A stretch of 64,000 nucleotides of DNA from Anaerolineales bacterium (lineage in GTDB: Bacteria > Chloroflexota > Anaerolineae > Anaerolineales > UBA11579): NCBI GenBank assembly GCA_019637805.1, contig JAHBVB010000001.1, positions 323,875 through 387,874 of the forward strand, given 5' to 3'. The position numbers and the translations under genes are program-made. The notes beneath the pieces are model-generated. The model ran no database searches and was not told the DNA's origin. It saw only the letters and a program-made list of their open reading frames with translations. Shown here one piece after another: positions 49,236-57,514 of this stretch. Position 1 is the first letter of the stretch. The number at the start of each line of letters is the position of its first letter.

Positions 49236-51706
49236 TAACTAAGGTCTCCCTTGCCGTCACTAAGGTAATGGTTTACTGCCACAGCCAAGGCCAGGTGAGC
49301 CGGCTGGCTCAGGTGTGGGTCGGCCGCCAACAGTTCTTCGGCATGGCGGCGGGCCTTGTCGATCAGCCGGGCGTCGCTAAGCGAGGCCAGGCGGAAGTCC
49401 AAAAAGCCGGATTGCTGCTTGCCCAGGAACTGGCCGGGGCCGCGCTGCTCCAAATCCTTTTGTGCAAGCATAAAGCCGTCATTGCTTTCCAGCAAGGCCT
49501 TGAGGCGCTCATTTTCAGCGCCGTGGCTGGCATTGGGCACCAGGATGCAATAGGATTGCTCGCCGCCGCGGCCCACCCGGCCGCGCAGCTGGTGCAGCTG
49601 CGCCAGGCCGAAGCGGTCCGCCCCTTCGATGAGCATCACCGTGGCGTTGGGCACGTCCACGCCCACTTCGACCACGGTGGTGCTGACCAGCACCTGCACC
49701 CGGCCATCGCGCAGGGCGCTCATGGCCTTGTCCTTCTCCTCGGCGGACATGCGCCCGTGCAGCAGGCCCAGTTTTAACTCCGGGAAGACCTCCGCCTGCA
49801 GGCGTTTTTGCTCTTCCACGGCGGCCTTGCGCTCGTCGGTTTCGCCGTCCTCCCCCTCTTCGCCGTCGATCAGCGGATAGACGATGAAAGCCTGCCGCCC
49901 GGCTTGCACTTCGCGGCGGATGAGGTCATACGCCCGGCGGCGCTCGCCCGGCAGCATCAGCTGGGTGTTCACTTCGCGGCGGCCGGGCGGCAGCTCGGCG
50001 ATGACGCTTAGGTCCAGGTCGCCGTAGAGGGTCAGCGAGAGCGAGCGCGGGATGGGCGTGGCGGTCATCACCAGCAGGTGCGGATTGCTGCCCTTGGCGC
50101 GCAGCTTGGCGCGCTGGCCCACGCCGAAGCGATGCTGCTCGTCGATCACGATCAGTTCGAGTTGGGCAAACAAGATCGGGTCCTGGATCAGGGCCTGGGT
50201 GCCGACCACCAGCTTGATGCTGCCGTCCTGCAGCCCGGCGCGGATCTGCTGCTTTTCGCTCTCTGGCGTGGCGCCGATGATCAGGCGCACTTCGTCCGCC
50301 GCCAGGCCGCCTGGGCGCACCAACAGACGCTGCAGGGTCAGGTAGTGCTGCTCGGCCAGGATGCTGGTCGGCGCCATGATGGCGGCCTGGGCGCCCTGGG
50401 CGGCCACCAGGGCCATGCACAGGGCGGCCACCACGGTCTTGCCGGAGCCGACATCGCCCTGCAGCAGGCGGTTCATCGGCCGGCCGGAGGCCATGTCCTT
50501 GAACAGGTCATCCAGCGCGGCCTGCTGGTCGCCGGTGAGGGCAAAGGGCAGACCCTCGGTTTGTGCGGGCAGCCAGCCCGCCGGCACAGAGAAACGCCGG
50601 GCGCTTTGGCCCTGCCAGGCGGCTTTCTGCAGCAGTACGGCCAGCTGCATCAGCAGCAGTTCATCGAAGGCGATGCGGGTGCGGGCGGCGCGCAGCTGCT
50701 CCGGCGCATCGGGAAAGTGCACTTGCAGCAAAGCTTCCGGCAGCGGGCGCACCTCGGCGGCGGCCACCAGTTCGGGCGGCAGCGGGTCAGGCACGCGCGG
50801 CGCCCAGTAGCTGACCACGCGCTTCATCACACCGCGCAGCCAGCGCTGCCCCAGGTCGGCCGCCAACGGGTAGACCGGCACGATGCGGTTGGTGTGCAGC
50901 TGCTCCTTGTCGGCCAGTTCCCACTCCGGGTTGCTCATCGTCAGGCGGCCCAGGTACTGGTCCACCTGGCCGGAGAGCACCACCTGGCTGCCCACGCTGA
51001 GGTTGCGCTGCATCCACGGCTGGTTGAACCAGCTGACGCGCAGGGCGGCGGTGCCATCGTCCACCAGGGCCTCAACAATCGAGCGCCGCCCGCCCTTGAC
51101 CGGACGATTGGCGATCGATCTGACCGTGCCCATGACGGTGACGTGCTGGCCGTAGAGCAGGCTGACCATGTCGCTGAGCTGGCTGTAATCGTCATAACGA
51201 CGGGGGAAGTGATAGAGCATATCGCCTAGGGTGTACAGGCCCAGCTTCTCCAGACGCTGGGCATTGACCGCCCCCACCCCGTACAGCACGGTGGTGGGCG
51301 CATCCAGGGCGGCGGGCTCGCCCTTGATGCGGGCGCGGGCCGGCGCCGGGCGGCGGCGCGGTGCGGTTAGGGTCTTGGGGGCGGCTGGGGGTTTGGCGGG
51401 CTTTTCGGGTTTGGCCACCCGCCGGGCCGGGATGCGTTCCGAACTGGGCGGCAAGCCCAACTCGGCCTCCACGCGCCGCCAAGTGTCGATCAGCGCCGCC
51501 TGGCGCTCTTGCGGGCTGTATTGGGCGTAATTGTGCAGGCGGGTTTGGATGGCCTCCAGCAGGGCATCGCCGATGCCTTCGGCGCGCGCCTCGGCCTGCC
51601 AGGCATGCAGCATGGTGCCGAGGCCGCCCATTACGGCGCGGTTGTCGTAGCCACGCTCAGCTTCAAGCCGGAAGAACTTCTTCAGCTTGAGAATCGACGC
51701 CTTCAT
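49235..51706 (-). CDS. recG: ATP-dependent DNA helicase RecG
   Basis: Remodels stalled forks and Holliday junctions. The wedge/OB domain follows ALDAPTTVLYGVGAVNAQRL. Walker A is LLQGDVGSGKTVVAAL, motif II is VIDEQHRFGVGQR, motif III is MTATPIPRSLSLTLYGD, and the late helicase block is HQLRGRVGRGGEQSYCI. At 823 residues it is about 130 longer than E. coli RecG because of an N-terminal helical segment plus a Pro/Ala/Lys/Arg-rich linker, as also seen in Thermotoga-like RecGs. The ATG at 51706 is preceded by TACAAT-N6 and no Shine-Dalgarno. First gene of recG-coaD. Confidence 0.96.
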   Translation of the reverse strand: MKASILKLKKFFRLEAERGYDNRAVMGGLGTMLHAWQAEARAEGIGDALLEAIQTRLHNYAQYSPQERQAALIDTWRRVEAELGLPPSSERIPARRVAKPEKPAKPPAAPKTLTAPRRRPAPARARIKGEPAALDAPTTVLYGVGAVNAQRLEKLGLYTLGDMLYHFPRRYDDYSQLSDMVSLLYGQHVTVMGTVRSIANRPVKGGRRSIVEALVDDGTAALRVSWFNQPWMQRNLSVGSQVVLSGQVDQYLGRLTMSNPEWELADKEQLHTNRIVPVYPLAADLGQRWLRGVMKRVVSYWAPRVPDPLPPELVAAAEVRPLPEALLQVHFPDAPEQLRAARTRIAFDELLLMQLAVLLQKAAWQGQSARRFSVPAGWLPAQTEGLPFALTGDQQAALDDLFKDMASGRPMNRLLQGDVGSGKTVVAALCMALVAAQGAQAAIMAPTSILAEQHYLTLQRLLVRPGGLAADEVRLIIGATPESEKQQIRAGLQDGSIKLVVGTQALIQDPILFAQLELIVIDEQHRFGVGQRAKLRAKGSNPHLLVMTATPIPRSLSLTLYGDLDLSVIAELPPGRREVNTQLMLPGERRRAYDLIRREVQAGRQAFIVYPLIDGEEGEDGETDERKAAVEEQKRLQAEVFPELKLGLLHGRMSAEEKDKAMSALRDGRVQVLVSTTVVEVGVDVPNATVMLIEGADRFGLAQLHQLRGRVGRGGEQSYCILVPNASHGAENERLKALLESNDGFMLAQKDLEQRGPGQFLGKQQSGFLDFRLASLSDARLIDKARRHAEELLAADPHLSQPAHLALAVAVNHYLSDGKGDLS

Positions 51707-51712
51707 CCAACG

Positions 51713-51718
51713 ATTGTA
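51713..51718 (-). promoter_or_regulatory. -10 box (TACAAT) of recG
   Basis: TACAAT on the minus strand, exactly 6 nt before the recG ATG; no Shine-Dalgarno. It lies in the 54-bp gap behind the DegV-family gene. Confidence 0.6.
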
Positions 51719-51760
51719 TCAAGGGGTGCTGTCGGCAAAAACTGACCTAGCCAGCTCTGG

Positions 51761-52594
51761 CTAGCGTTCCAGGGCGAAAATGCCCAGGCTGTGCGGGCCA
51801 ACAAAGCTGGCCACGGGGGCATTGACGGTTTGTTCGCTGATCGAGAGCGCGCCGCGCTCTTCCAGCAGGCGTTCGCGCAGGGCGCGAGTTTCCTGGTCAA
51901 AGGCGGGCACGCCTTGCATGATGGCGACATGTTCCAGGTCGTCAAACTCCGAGAGAAATTCGTGCAACGCATCCACCAGGTGGCGGGCATTGCGCGTTTT
52001 CTGCGAGGGCATCAGCTCGCCCTCCTCCAGTGTGTAGACCTGGGTGATCTTCAAGTATTCGCCCACCATGGCCTGCGAAGGGTTAACCAGGCCGCTGCGC
52101 TGCAAATAGCTCAGACCGGGGATGCACAGCAAGCCATAGATGCGGGCGGACAGGTTGCGGGTGTGCAGGTCCAGATCGGCCAGGCTGAGGCCGCCCTCCG
52201 CAGCCTCGGCGGCGGCCTGCACCAACAGACCCAGGCCCAGGCCCAGCGTGCCGCTGTCGATCACGCGCACCGGCAGGCTGCCGTGCAGACTGGCCGCGGC
52301 GCGGGCGGCCACGGGGGCCAGACCGCCAAAGCGCTCGGCATGCACGATCATCAGGACGCCGTCGTAATGCGCGCCCAGTTTGCGGAAAAACGCTTCGAGC
52401 TCTGCGGCGCTGGGCGTGGCCAACTGCAGGGCCGCCTGGCTCTTGAGCGAGAGGGGGAAATCGCTGGCCTTGAGCCGCTCTGCGCCGTTCTCGCCTTGCC
52501 AGGCGGCGGGCAGGAGATGCACACGGTTTCGTCCTGCGAAGACAGGGTTGGGAAACAGGGTTGTGCTGTCGCTAACTACACAGACCGAAGTCAT
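51761..52594 (-). CDS. fakB: DegV-family fatty-acid-binding protein (FakB-like)
   Basis: 277 residues. Begins VCVVSDSTTLFPNP, the DegV N-terminal motif, with the lipid-head-binding Thr/Ser pair region (STLFP-type and later DSGTLGLGLGLLVQAA). FakB proteins present a bound fatty acid to the kinase FakA, which makes acyl-phosphate for phospholipid synthesis. Its start shares a base with the stop of the FakA-like gene directly upstream, which strongly supports this pairing. Acyl-chain preference is not readable. Confidence 0.85.
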   Translation of the reverse strand: MTSVCVVSDSTTLFPNPVFAGRNRVHLLPAAWQGENGAERLKASDFPLSLKSQAALQLATPSAAELEAFFRKLGAHYDGVLMIVHAERFGGLAPVAARAAASLHGSLPVRVIDSGTLGLGLGLLVQAAAEAAEGGLSLADLDLHTRNLSARIYGLLCIPGLSYLQRSGLVNPSQAMVGEYLKITQVYTLEEGELMPSQKTRNARHLVDALHEFLSEFDDLEHVAIMQGVPAFDQETRALRERLLEERGALSISEQTVNAPVASFVGPHSLGIFALER

Positions 52595-54273
52595 TATTCC
52601 AGCGAGAAGATGAACTGGTAATGCGGTTGGCCGCCAGCTTGCACTTCCACTTCCAATTCCGGGTAGGTGGTGCGGATCTTGTCCGCCATGCTCTCGGCGT
52701 CCGCCAGGCTCAGGTCTTCGCCGTAATACATGACCAGGATCTCGGCAGTGTCAGCTTGCATCTTGCCCAGCAGCTGCAGGCAGGCCGTGTCCAGGTCGCC
52801 GGCCGAGATGGCCAGCTTGCCGTTGTGCAGGCCAATGATCTCGCCGATGCGCACCTTCACGCCGTCAATCTCGGCGTCGCGGCTGGCGGTGGTGATCTCG
52901 CCGGTCTGCACTTCGGCCATGGCGCTCTGCATCTGCTTGACCACCGCATCCAGCTCGCCGTCCGGGTTGTGGCGCAGCACGGCAGCCAGGCCTTCCGGCA
53001 GGCTGCGGCTGGGCACCACCACGGCCTGTTTGACGGTGACCTCGGTGGCGGCCTTGGCCGCCATCAGGATATTCTTGTTGTTGGGCAGAATGATGACCTT
53101 GTCACCGGGCAGGTTCTCGAAGGCGGCCAGCAGGTCAGCCGTGCTGGGGTTCATGGTTTGGCCGCCCTGCACAATCGCAGAAGCGCCCAACTCGGCAAAC
53201 TGCTGGGCAAAGCCGGCCCCGGGAGCCACAACCACCAGGGCGATCTGCCCGGGCTGGACCGGGGTGAGCTTAAGGCCGGCTTTGCCGCTGATCTCGTCCA
53301 TCTGCGCCATCAGGTTCTCGATGGCGACATTGGTGACGGTGCCGAGACCCAGCGTATAGTTGATCGGGTCGTAGAGCTTGTCGGTGGGGACATGGATGTG
53401 CATGCGGTACATGCCCTCACCCTCGCCCACCTGGATGGAAGTGCCCATCTTCTCCAGCTCGCCGTAAAAGGAGGGTAGATCCAGTTCGCCGTTGGGGCGG
53501 AAGTCCACCACGACTTCGTAGTCCTGGCCTTCTTCCACCGCTTCCAGGCTGCTCTCCAGGTTCATGGCCGAGATGGGGGCCACATGCGTCTCGGCGGTGT
53601 GCAACTGCTGGCCTTCCACCCAGCGCAGCATGCCTTCCATCAGCAAGCTGAGGCCCTTGCCGCCAGAATCGACCACACCGGCTTCTTTGAGGATGGGCAG
53701 AAACTCCGGCGTACGCTGCACAGATACTTTGGAAGCTTCGAGCACACGGCGCAGCAACATGATCGGGTCGTCGCCCGCCGCGGCGCCTTCTTCAGCGGAC
53801 ACAGCCATGTCTTTGATCACGGTCAGGATGGTGCCTTCCACCGGGCGCACCACGCCTTTGTAGGCCGTGTCGCGGGCGGAAACGAAGGCCGCCGCCAGGT
53901 CTTCAGAGGTCAGGTGAGTTTTGCCTTGCACCGAGCGGGCGAAGCCGCGCCAAATTTGCGAGAGGATCACGCCGGAGTTGCCGCGGGCGCCCATCAAGGC
54001 GCCTTGCGCCAGGGCGTTGAGCATCTCATCCGCCTTGTCCGCGTGGGTCTTGTCCATTTCCTCCACGGCGGACTTCATCGTCAGCGTCATGTTGGTGCCG
54101 GTGTCACCATCCGGCACGGGGAAGACGTTGAGGGCGTTGACCGTTTGCTTGTTGGCCTCCAGCCAGGAATAGCCTGCCTGGGCCAGGCGCTTCACCGCCA
54201 TGCCGTTGACAGGGAATTGCTGCAGGGCAACAATCCGGGTTTCGCGAACTTGGGTTTTTTCAGCTGAGGTCAT
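52594..54273 (-). CDS. fakA: DAK2-domain fatty acid kinase FakA-like
   Basis: 559 residues. The N-terminal DAK2 (DhaL-like) kinase domain has NVFPVPDGDTGTNMTLTM, whose Asp cluster binds Mg-ATP, and GARGNSGVILSQIWRGFA. The middle and C-terminal YloV/FakA domains follow (VDSGGKGLSLLMEGML; VIILPNNKNILMAA). It phosphorylates fatty acids held by FakB. It lies between an Asp23-family gene and the FakB-like gene, the same order as asp23-yloV in Firmicutes. ATG 54273 is 21 nt after the asp23 stop. Confidence 0.9.
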   Translation of the reverse strand: MTSAEKTQVRETRIVALQQFPVNGMAVKRLAQAGYSWLEANKQTVNALNVFPVPDGDTGTNMTLTMKSAVEEMDKTHADKADEMLNALAQGALMGARGNSGVILSQIWRGFARSVQGKTHLTSEDLAAAFVSARDTAYKGVVRPVEGTILTVIKDMAVSAEEGAAAGDDPIMLLRRVLEASKVSVQRTPEFLPILKEAGVVDSGGKGLSLLMEGMLRWVEGQQLHTAETHVAPISAMNLESSLEAVEEGQDYEVVVDFRPNGELDLPSFYGELEKMGTSIQVGEGEGMYRMHIHVPTDKLYDPINYTLGLGTVTNVAIENLMAQMDEISGKAGLKLTPVQPGQIALVVVAPGAGFAQQFAELGASAIVQGGQTMNPSTADLLAAFENLPGDKVIILPNNKNILMAAKAATEVTVKQAVVVPSRSLPEGLAAVLRHNPDGELDAVVKQMQSAMAEVQTGEITTASRDAEIDGVKVRIGEIIGLHNGKLAISAGDLDTACLQLLGKMQADTAEILVMYYGEDLSLADAESMADKIRTTYPELEVEVQAGGQPHYQFIFSLE

Positions 54274-54294
54274 ATGTCACCATTTAACAATTTT

Positions 54295-54645
54295 TTAGCT
54301 TACGCGCAGCCCACGTACATGCACATTGGCTTCGCGGATAGGCAAACCCAGGGCGCGCTCCACGTGAAAGCGCACGGTCTTGGCCACGCTGTCGGCGACC
54401 ACTTTGACATTGGTGCCGTATTCGACGACGACATAAATATCGATCAGGATGGCGTCGTCCTCGTAGCGCACTTCGACTCCGTGAGTGGGGTCTTTGACGA
54501 TCAGGTTGCTCAGACCGTCCAGGAAGTTCCTAGAGGCCAGGCCGACCACGCCATAAGACTGGATGGCCGCCTGATAAGCGATCGTGGCGATCGCCCGAGG
54601 GGTGATGTGAATACTGCCTTTGGAGGTGTGTTCAGATTTGGGCAT
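54295..54645 (-). CDS. Asp23/Gls24-family protein
   Basis: 116 residues from ATG 54645 (the frame is open further upstream only as overlap with rpe). Sequence features: GSIHITPRAIATIAYQAAIQ at the start, SYGVVGLA, and a C-terminal IYVVVEYGTNVKVVADSVAK block, which is the Asp23 fold. Members are envelope-stress-associated, often membrane-tethered small proteins; here no helix anchor is present. Next to fakA, as often seen, so probably linked to lipid homeostasis. Confidence 0.88.
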   Translation of the reverse strand: MPKSEHTSKGSIHITPRAIATIAYQAAIQSYGVVGLASRNFLDGLSNLIVKDPTHGVEVRYEDDAILIDIYVVVEYGTNVKVVADSVAKTVRFHVERALGLPIREANVHVRGLRVS

Positions 54646-54665
54646 AAGGTTTGGGGTTATACGAG

Positions 54666-55331
54666 CTAAGCGGTGACCTGCTGCAGGGCGGCCAGGCCGG
54701 CGGCCGGGCCGTCTGCATGGCCGAAGACGGCGCTGCCGGCCACGAAGACCTGCACGCCGGCCGCCAGGGCGGCGGGAATACTCTGGGCGTCGATGCCGCC
54801 GTCCATCTCGATCAGGGCCTGACTGCCCAGCGCGTTGAGCATTTGGCGCAGGGCGACCACCTTGGGCAGCACCTCGGGAATGAAGGCCTGGCCGGCATAG
54901 CCGGGGTTGACCGACATGACCAACACCACGTCCACCAGCGGCAGCAGTTCGCTGAGCGCGCCGGCCGGGGTGCCGGGGTTCAGTGCCACGCCAGCCTTGC
55001 AGCCGAGCTGGCGGATGGTTTGCAGGCTGCGGTGGATATGCTGGCAAGCTTCGACATGGATGGTGATCTGGTCGGCTCCCGCCTCGGCAAAGGAGGCCAG
55101 CATGGGCGCCGGGTCCTGCACCATCAGGTGCACATCCAGCGGCAGCTGGGTGATCGGGCGGCAAGCCGCAAGGATCACCTGGCCAAAGCTGATCGGCGGG
55201 ACGAAATGCCCGTCCATGACATCCACATGTATCCAACCGGCGCCGGCCTGTTCGACCTCGGCGATTTGCTCTCCGAGGCGGGTGAAATCAGCGCTGAGGA
55301 TGGAGGGGGCGATGATTGGCTGAGAAGCCAT
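54666..55331 (-). CDS. rpe: ribulose-phosphate 3-epimerase
   Basis: 221 residues from ATG 55331. The frame stays open another 70 codons upstream, but that part runs through the palindromic repeat and the -10 box, so it is not coding. TIM-barrel signatures are IAPSILSADFTRLGEQI, HVDVMDGHFVPPISFG, HLMVQDP, VLVMSVNPGYAGQAFIPEVL and EMDGGIDAQSIPAALAAG. It interconverts ribulose- and xylulose-5-phosphate. It is first in rpe-asp23-fakA-fakB, a 20-nt gap separating it from asp23. Confidence 0.96.
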   Translation of the reverse strand: MASQPIIAPSILSADFTRLGEQIAEVEQAGAGWIHVDVMDGHFVPPISFGQVILAACRPITQLPLDVHLMVQDPAPMLASFAEAGADQITIHVEACQHIHRSLQTIRQLGCKAGVALNPGTPAGALSELLPLVDVVLVMSVNPGYAGQAFIPEVLPKVVALRQMLNALGSQALIEMDGGIDAQSIPAALAAGVQVFVAGSAVFGHADGPAAGLAALQQVTA

Positions 55332-55337
55332 TGAGCG

Positions 55338-55343
55338 ATTATA
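55338..55343 (-). promoter_or_regulatory. -10 box (TATAAT) of the rpe operon
   Basis: Perfect TATAAT on the minus strand, exactly 6 nt before the rpe ATG. Repeat copy 2 ends 27 bp upstream of it and could supply or disturb the -35 region. Confidence 0.65.
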
Positions 55344-55370
55344 ACGGATGTAGGGCAAGGGCTTATTGCA

Positions 55371-55502
55371 GTCATTGCGAGGAGGCCCGGCGAAGCCAGG
55401 GCCGACGAAGCAATCTGAATGTGAGCTCGAGCACCGAGATTGCTTCGTCCGCCGTATAGCAAGGCATGAACATGCCTTGCTGTGTGTGCTCCTCGCAATG
55501 AC
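55371..55502. repeat. palindromic repeat element, copy 2
   Basis: Outer 14-bp perfect inverted repeat (GTCATTGCGAGGAG ... CTCCTCGCAATGAC). Inner 13-bp inverted repeat GACGAAGCAATCT (55404-55416) / AGATTGCTTCGTC (55437-55449). A separate perfect hairpin AGCAAGGCATG-AA-CATGCCTTGCT (55458-55481) sits between the inner and right outer arms, as in copy 1 but with other bases. It ends 2 nt before the Ser/Thr kinase stop codon. Confidence 0.85.
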
Positions 55503-55504
55503 GG

Positions 55505-56542
55505 TTATCGTATCGGGGGATTGAAAACGAGATAGACCCACATCCAGAAGGGCAGCAGCCCGCCCAACAGCAGAGCGACCAGCAGGCCCAGGCCCACGGC
55601 AGCCCAGTCCATTTCGCCTGTGGCGGCCGGGCTGCGGCGCTCCCGGCGGGCTGCGGCGGGCGGCGGGGCGGGCGGGGCCGCCTGCGGCAGGGGCGCCGCC
55701 GGCGCCGGGACCGGAGCCACCAGGTTGAGCAGTACCCGGCCGAGCTGGTCGGCGGTGCGGTAGCGCCCGGCCGGCTCCTTGGCCAGCACCTTGAGCATGA
55801 TCTCGTTGAGCGTCGGCGAGATCAAGGGGTTGAGCTGGTTGGGCGGCTGCACAGGGGCGATCTGGTGGTCACGCGCCAGCTGGGCCGGGTCGCTGGCCGT
55901 GAACGGCAGGCGACCAGTGAACATCTGGTACATGATCACGCCCAGCGAATAGACGTCCGAAGCCGGCGAGGGAGCGCCGCCCGCGGCCTGTTCCGGGGCA
56001 AAATATTGCGGAGAGCCCCAAACCACTTCGGCCTCCTCATCAGGATGAATGGAGGCCAGGGCGCGGGCGATGCCGAAGTCGGCCACCTTGAGGCGACCGT
56101 CCGGTGTGACCAGGAAGTTGTGCGGTTTGACGTCGCAGTGCACCAGACCCGCCCGGTGGGCGTAGCCGATGCCTTTGCAGGCCTGGATCATCAGCGGCAG
56201 GCCTTCCTGCGGGTTGTAGCGGCCGCGCTGCTTGACCAGACTGTACAGGTCGGTGCCGGGCACATATTCCATGACAATAAAAAGCCGGTCTTCGTCGAAG
56301 CCGAAGTCGTAGACGGTGACGATGTTGCTGTGCGAGAGGTTGGCAGCCGCCTTGGCCTCCTGGCGGAAACGTTCACGGAAAGCGGGGTCTTTGGAGTAAT
56401 CCTGGCGCAGGAGTTTGATAGCCACGTCACGCTCCAGCATCAGATCCCGGCCGCGGTAGACGGTAGCCATGCCGCCCTTGCCCAGGCTGCCTTCCAACTG
56501 GTAGCGCTTGTTGAGTAGCTGCTTTTCGCCCGACGAAGTCAT
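55505..56542 (-). CDS. membrane-anchored Ser/Thr protein kinase (non-RD)
   Basis: 345 residues from ATG 56542; the 36 upstream codons cross the promoter. PknB-type kinase: glycine loop GSLGKGGMATVYRG, K43, the catalytic loop HCDVKPHN (H135, C136, D137) and DFG at D155, then SPQYFAPEQ and SDVYSLGVIMY. The usual HRD arginine is cysteine, making it a non-RD kinase. A Pro/Ala-rich linker leads to a single C-terminal membrane helix (about 315-338) with almost no outside domain, so there are no PASTA sensors. It may act with the FHA and PP2C proteins at 60-63 kb (inference). Confidence 0.9.
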   Translation of the reverse strand: MTSSGEKQLLNKRYQLEGSLGKGGMATVYRGRDLMLERDVAIKLLRQDYSKDPAFRERFRQEAKAAANLSHSNIVTVYDFGFDEDRLFIVMEYVPGTDLYSLVKQRGRYNPQEGLPLMIQACKGIGYAHRAGLVHCDVKPHNFLVTPDGRLKVADFGIARALASIHPDEEAEVVWGSPQYFAPEQAAGGAPSPASDVYSLGVIMYQMFTGRLPFTASDPAQLARDHQIAPVQPPNQLNPLISPTLNEIMLKVLAKEPAGRYRTADQLGRVLLNLVAPVPAPAAPLPQAAPPAPPPAAARRERRSPAATGEMDWAAVGLGLLVALLLGGLLPFWMWVYLVFNPPIR

Positions 56543-56548
56543 AGGGCG

Positions 56549-56554
56549 ATTGTA
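56549..56554 (-). promoter_or_regulatory. -10 box (TACAAT) of the Ser/Thr kinase gene
   Basis: TACAAT on the minus strand, exactly 6 nt before ATG 56542, with no Shine-Dalgarno. The 130-bp divergent region towards the SH3 gene shows no further clear element. Confidence 0.6.
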
Positions 56555-56660
56555 CCTGCTCCTCCTGATTGGCAGCAGCCCGTTGGCCGGCAATCGAGAC
56601 AAGCAGACAATATGTGGCAAAAATAGCGTTGTGCGCCGAGCCAAAGCCAATAATTCGGGT

Positions 56661-56666
56661 TATGCT
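56661..56666 (+). promoter_or_regulatory. -10-like box (TATGCT) of the SH3 gene
   Basis: TATGCT, 6 nt before the GTG at 56673. It fits TANNNT but is weaker than the others; no Shine-Dalgarno is present. Confidence 0.4.
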
Positions 56667-56672
56667 TAATCC

Positions 56673-57158
56673 GTGAAACTGTCCAACCTGCGCCGCTACG
56701 CCACCCGGGGCGTGCTGATCAGCGCCCTGGTGCTGGGCACACTGTTCACCGCGGCGACGGTTTATGCCCTGCTGTGGTATCTGCCGCCCAGCGTCAGCGA
56801 ACCGCCCCTGGCGGCGCTGACCTGGATCCCCGGCCCGACCAACACGGCGCGGCCGCCCACGGACACGCCGCCGCCCACCTCCACGCCCACGGCGACCTAT
56901 GCGCCGCTGGCGGCGGGCGAGATGGGCGTGGGCAGCTACGTGCAGGTCGACACCGGCGGCAGCGGGCTGAACATCCGCAATGCGCCGGGTTTGAACACCA
57001 GCATCGAGTTCCTCGGCTTTGACGCCGAAGTCTTTGAGATCCGCGACGGCCCGCGCGAGGCGGATGGCTACACCTGGTGGTATGTGGTCACCCCAGTGGA
57101 CTCCAGCCGGGCGGGCTGGGCCGCCGCCAGCTTCCTCTCGCTGGTGGCTAACCCTTAA
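56673..57158 (+). CDS. membrane-anchored SH3b-domain protein
   Basis: 161 residues with GTG start. One helix near residues 13-33 is followed by a Pro/Thr-rich linker (TDTPPPTSTPTATYAPL), then a bacterial SH3 domain: VQVDTGGSGLNIRNAPGLN, then GPREADGYTWWYVV and GWAAASFLSL. The topology puts the SH3 domain outside the membrane, where such domains bind cell-wall or surface glycans. Divergent from the kinase and 14 nt before the DUF971 gene, which it probably leads. Confidence 0.85.
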   Translation: MKLSNLRRYATRGVLISALVLGTLFTAATVYALLWYLPPSVSEPPLAALTWIPGPTNTARPPTDTPPPTSTPTATYAPLAAGEMGVGSYVQVDTGGSGLNIRNAPGLNTSIEFLGFDAEVFEIRDGPREADGYTWWYVVTPVDSSRAGWAAASFLSLVANP

Positions 57159-57172
57159 GAAGGACTACAGAC

Positions 57173-57514
57173 GTGAGCGAAATTCTCCCCAAGAACATTA
57201 CCGCCAACCGCAAGCAGGCGCGCCTGGTGATCGAGTGGGCCGACGGTGTACACAGCGCCCTGCCCTTCGACCTGCTGCGCAACGCCTGCCCCTGCGCCCA
57301 GTGCCGCGGCGGCCATGAGAACATGAAACCCGAGCCGGACCCGGAGATGTTCATCATCCCGTTGATGGACGCCAACACCTCGCGCCTGAAAGGCATCGAG
57401 ATGGTGGGCAACTACGCCCTGAACATTGAGTGGGAAGACGGGCACAAGTACGGCATTTACAACTGGCATTATTTGCGTGCGCTGCACGAGGAGCTGCAAA
57501 CCAGGGAGGCATAA
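57173..57514 (+). CDS. DUF971-domain protein
   Basis: 113 residues from GTG 57173 with an AAGGA Shine-Dalgarno. It matches the small DUF971 / GBBH-like N-terminal family: ITANRKQARLVIEWADG, then LLRNACPCAQCRGGHENM with three Cys (CxCxxC), and YALNIEWEDGHKYGIYNWHY at the end. The family is linked to iron-sulfur or metal handling and to gamma-butyrobetaine hydroxylase N-termini; the exact function is unknown. The stop is directly followed by the start of a tiny ORF. Confidence 0.85.
   Translation: MSEILPKNITANRKQARLVIEWADGVHSALPFDLLRNACPCAQCRGGHENMKPEPDPEMFIIPLMDANTSRLKGIEMVGNYALNIEWEDGHKYGIYNWHYLRALHEELQTREA

Noticed and set aside
55332-55541. 70-codon N-terminal extension of rpe
   Set aside because: It runs through palindromic repeat copy 2 and the TATAAT box; rpe homologues begin near the ATG at 55331.
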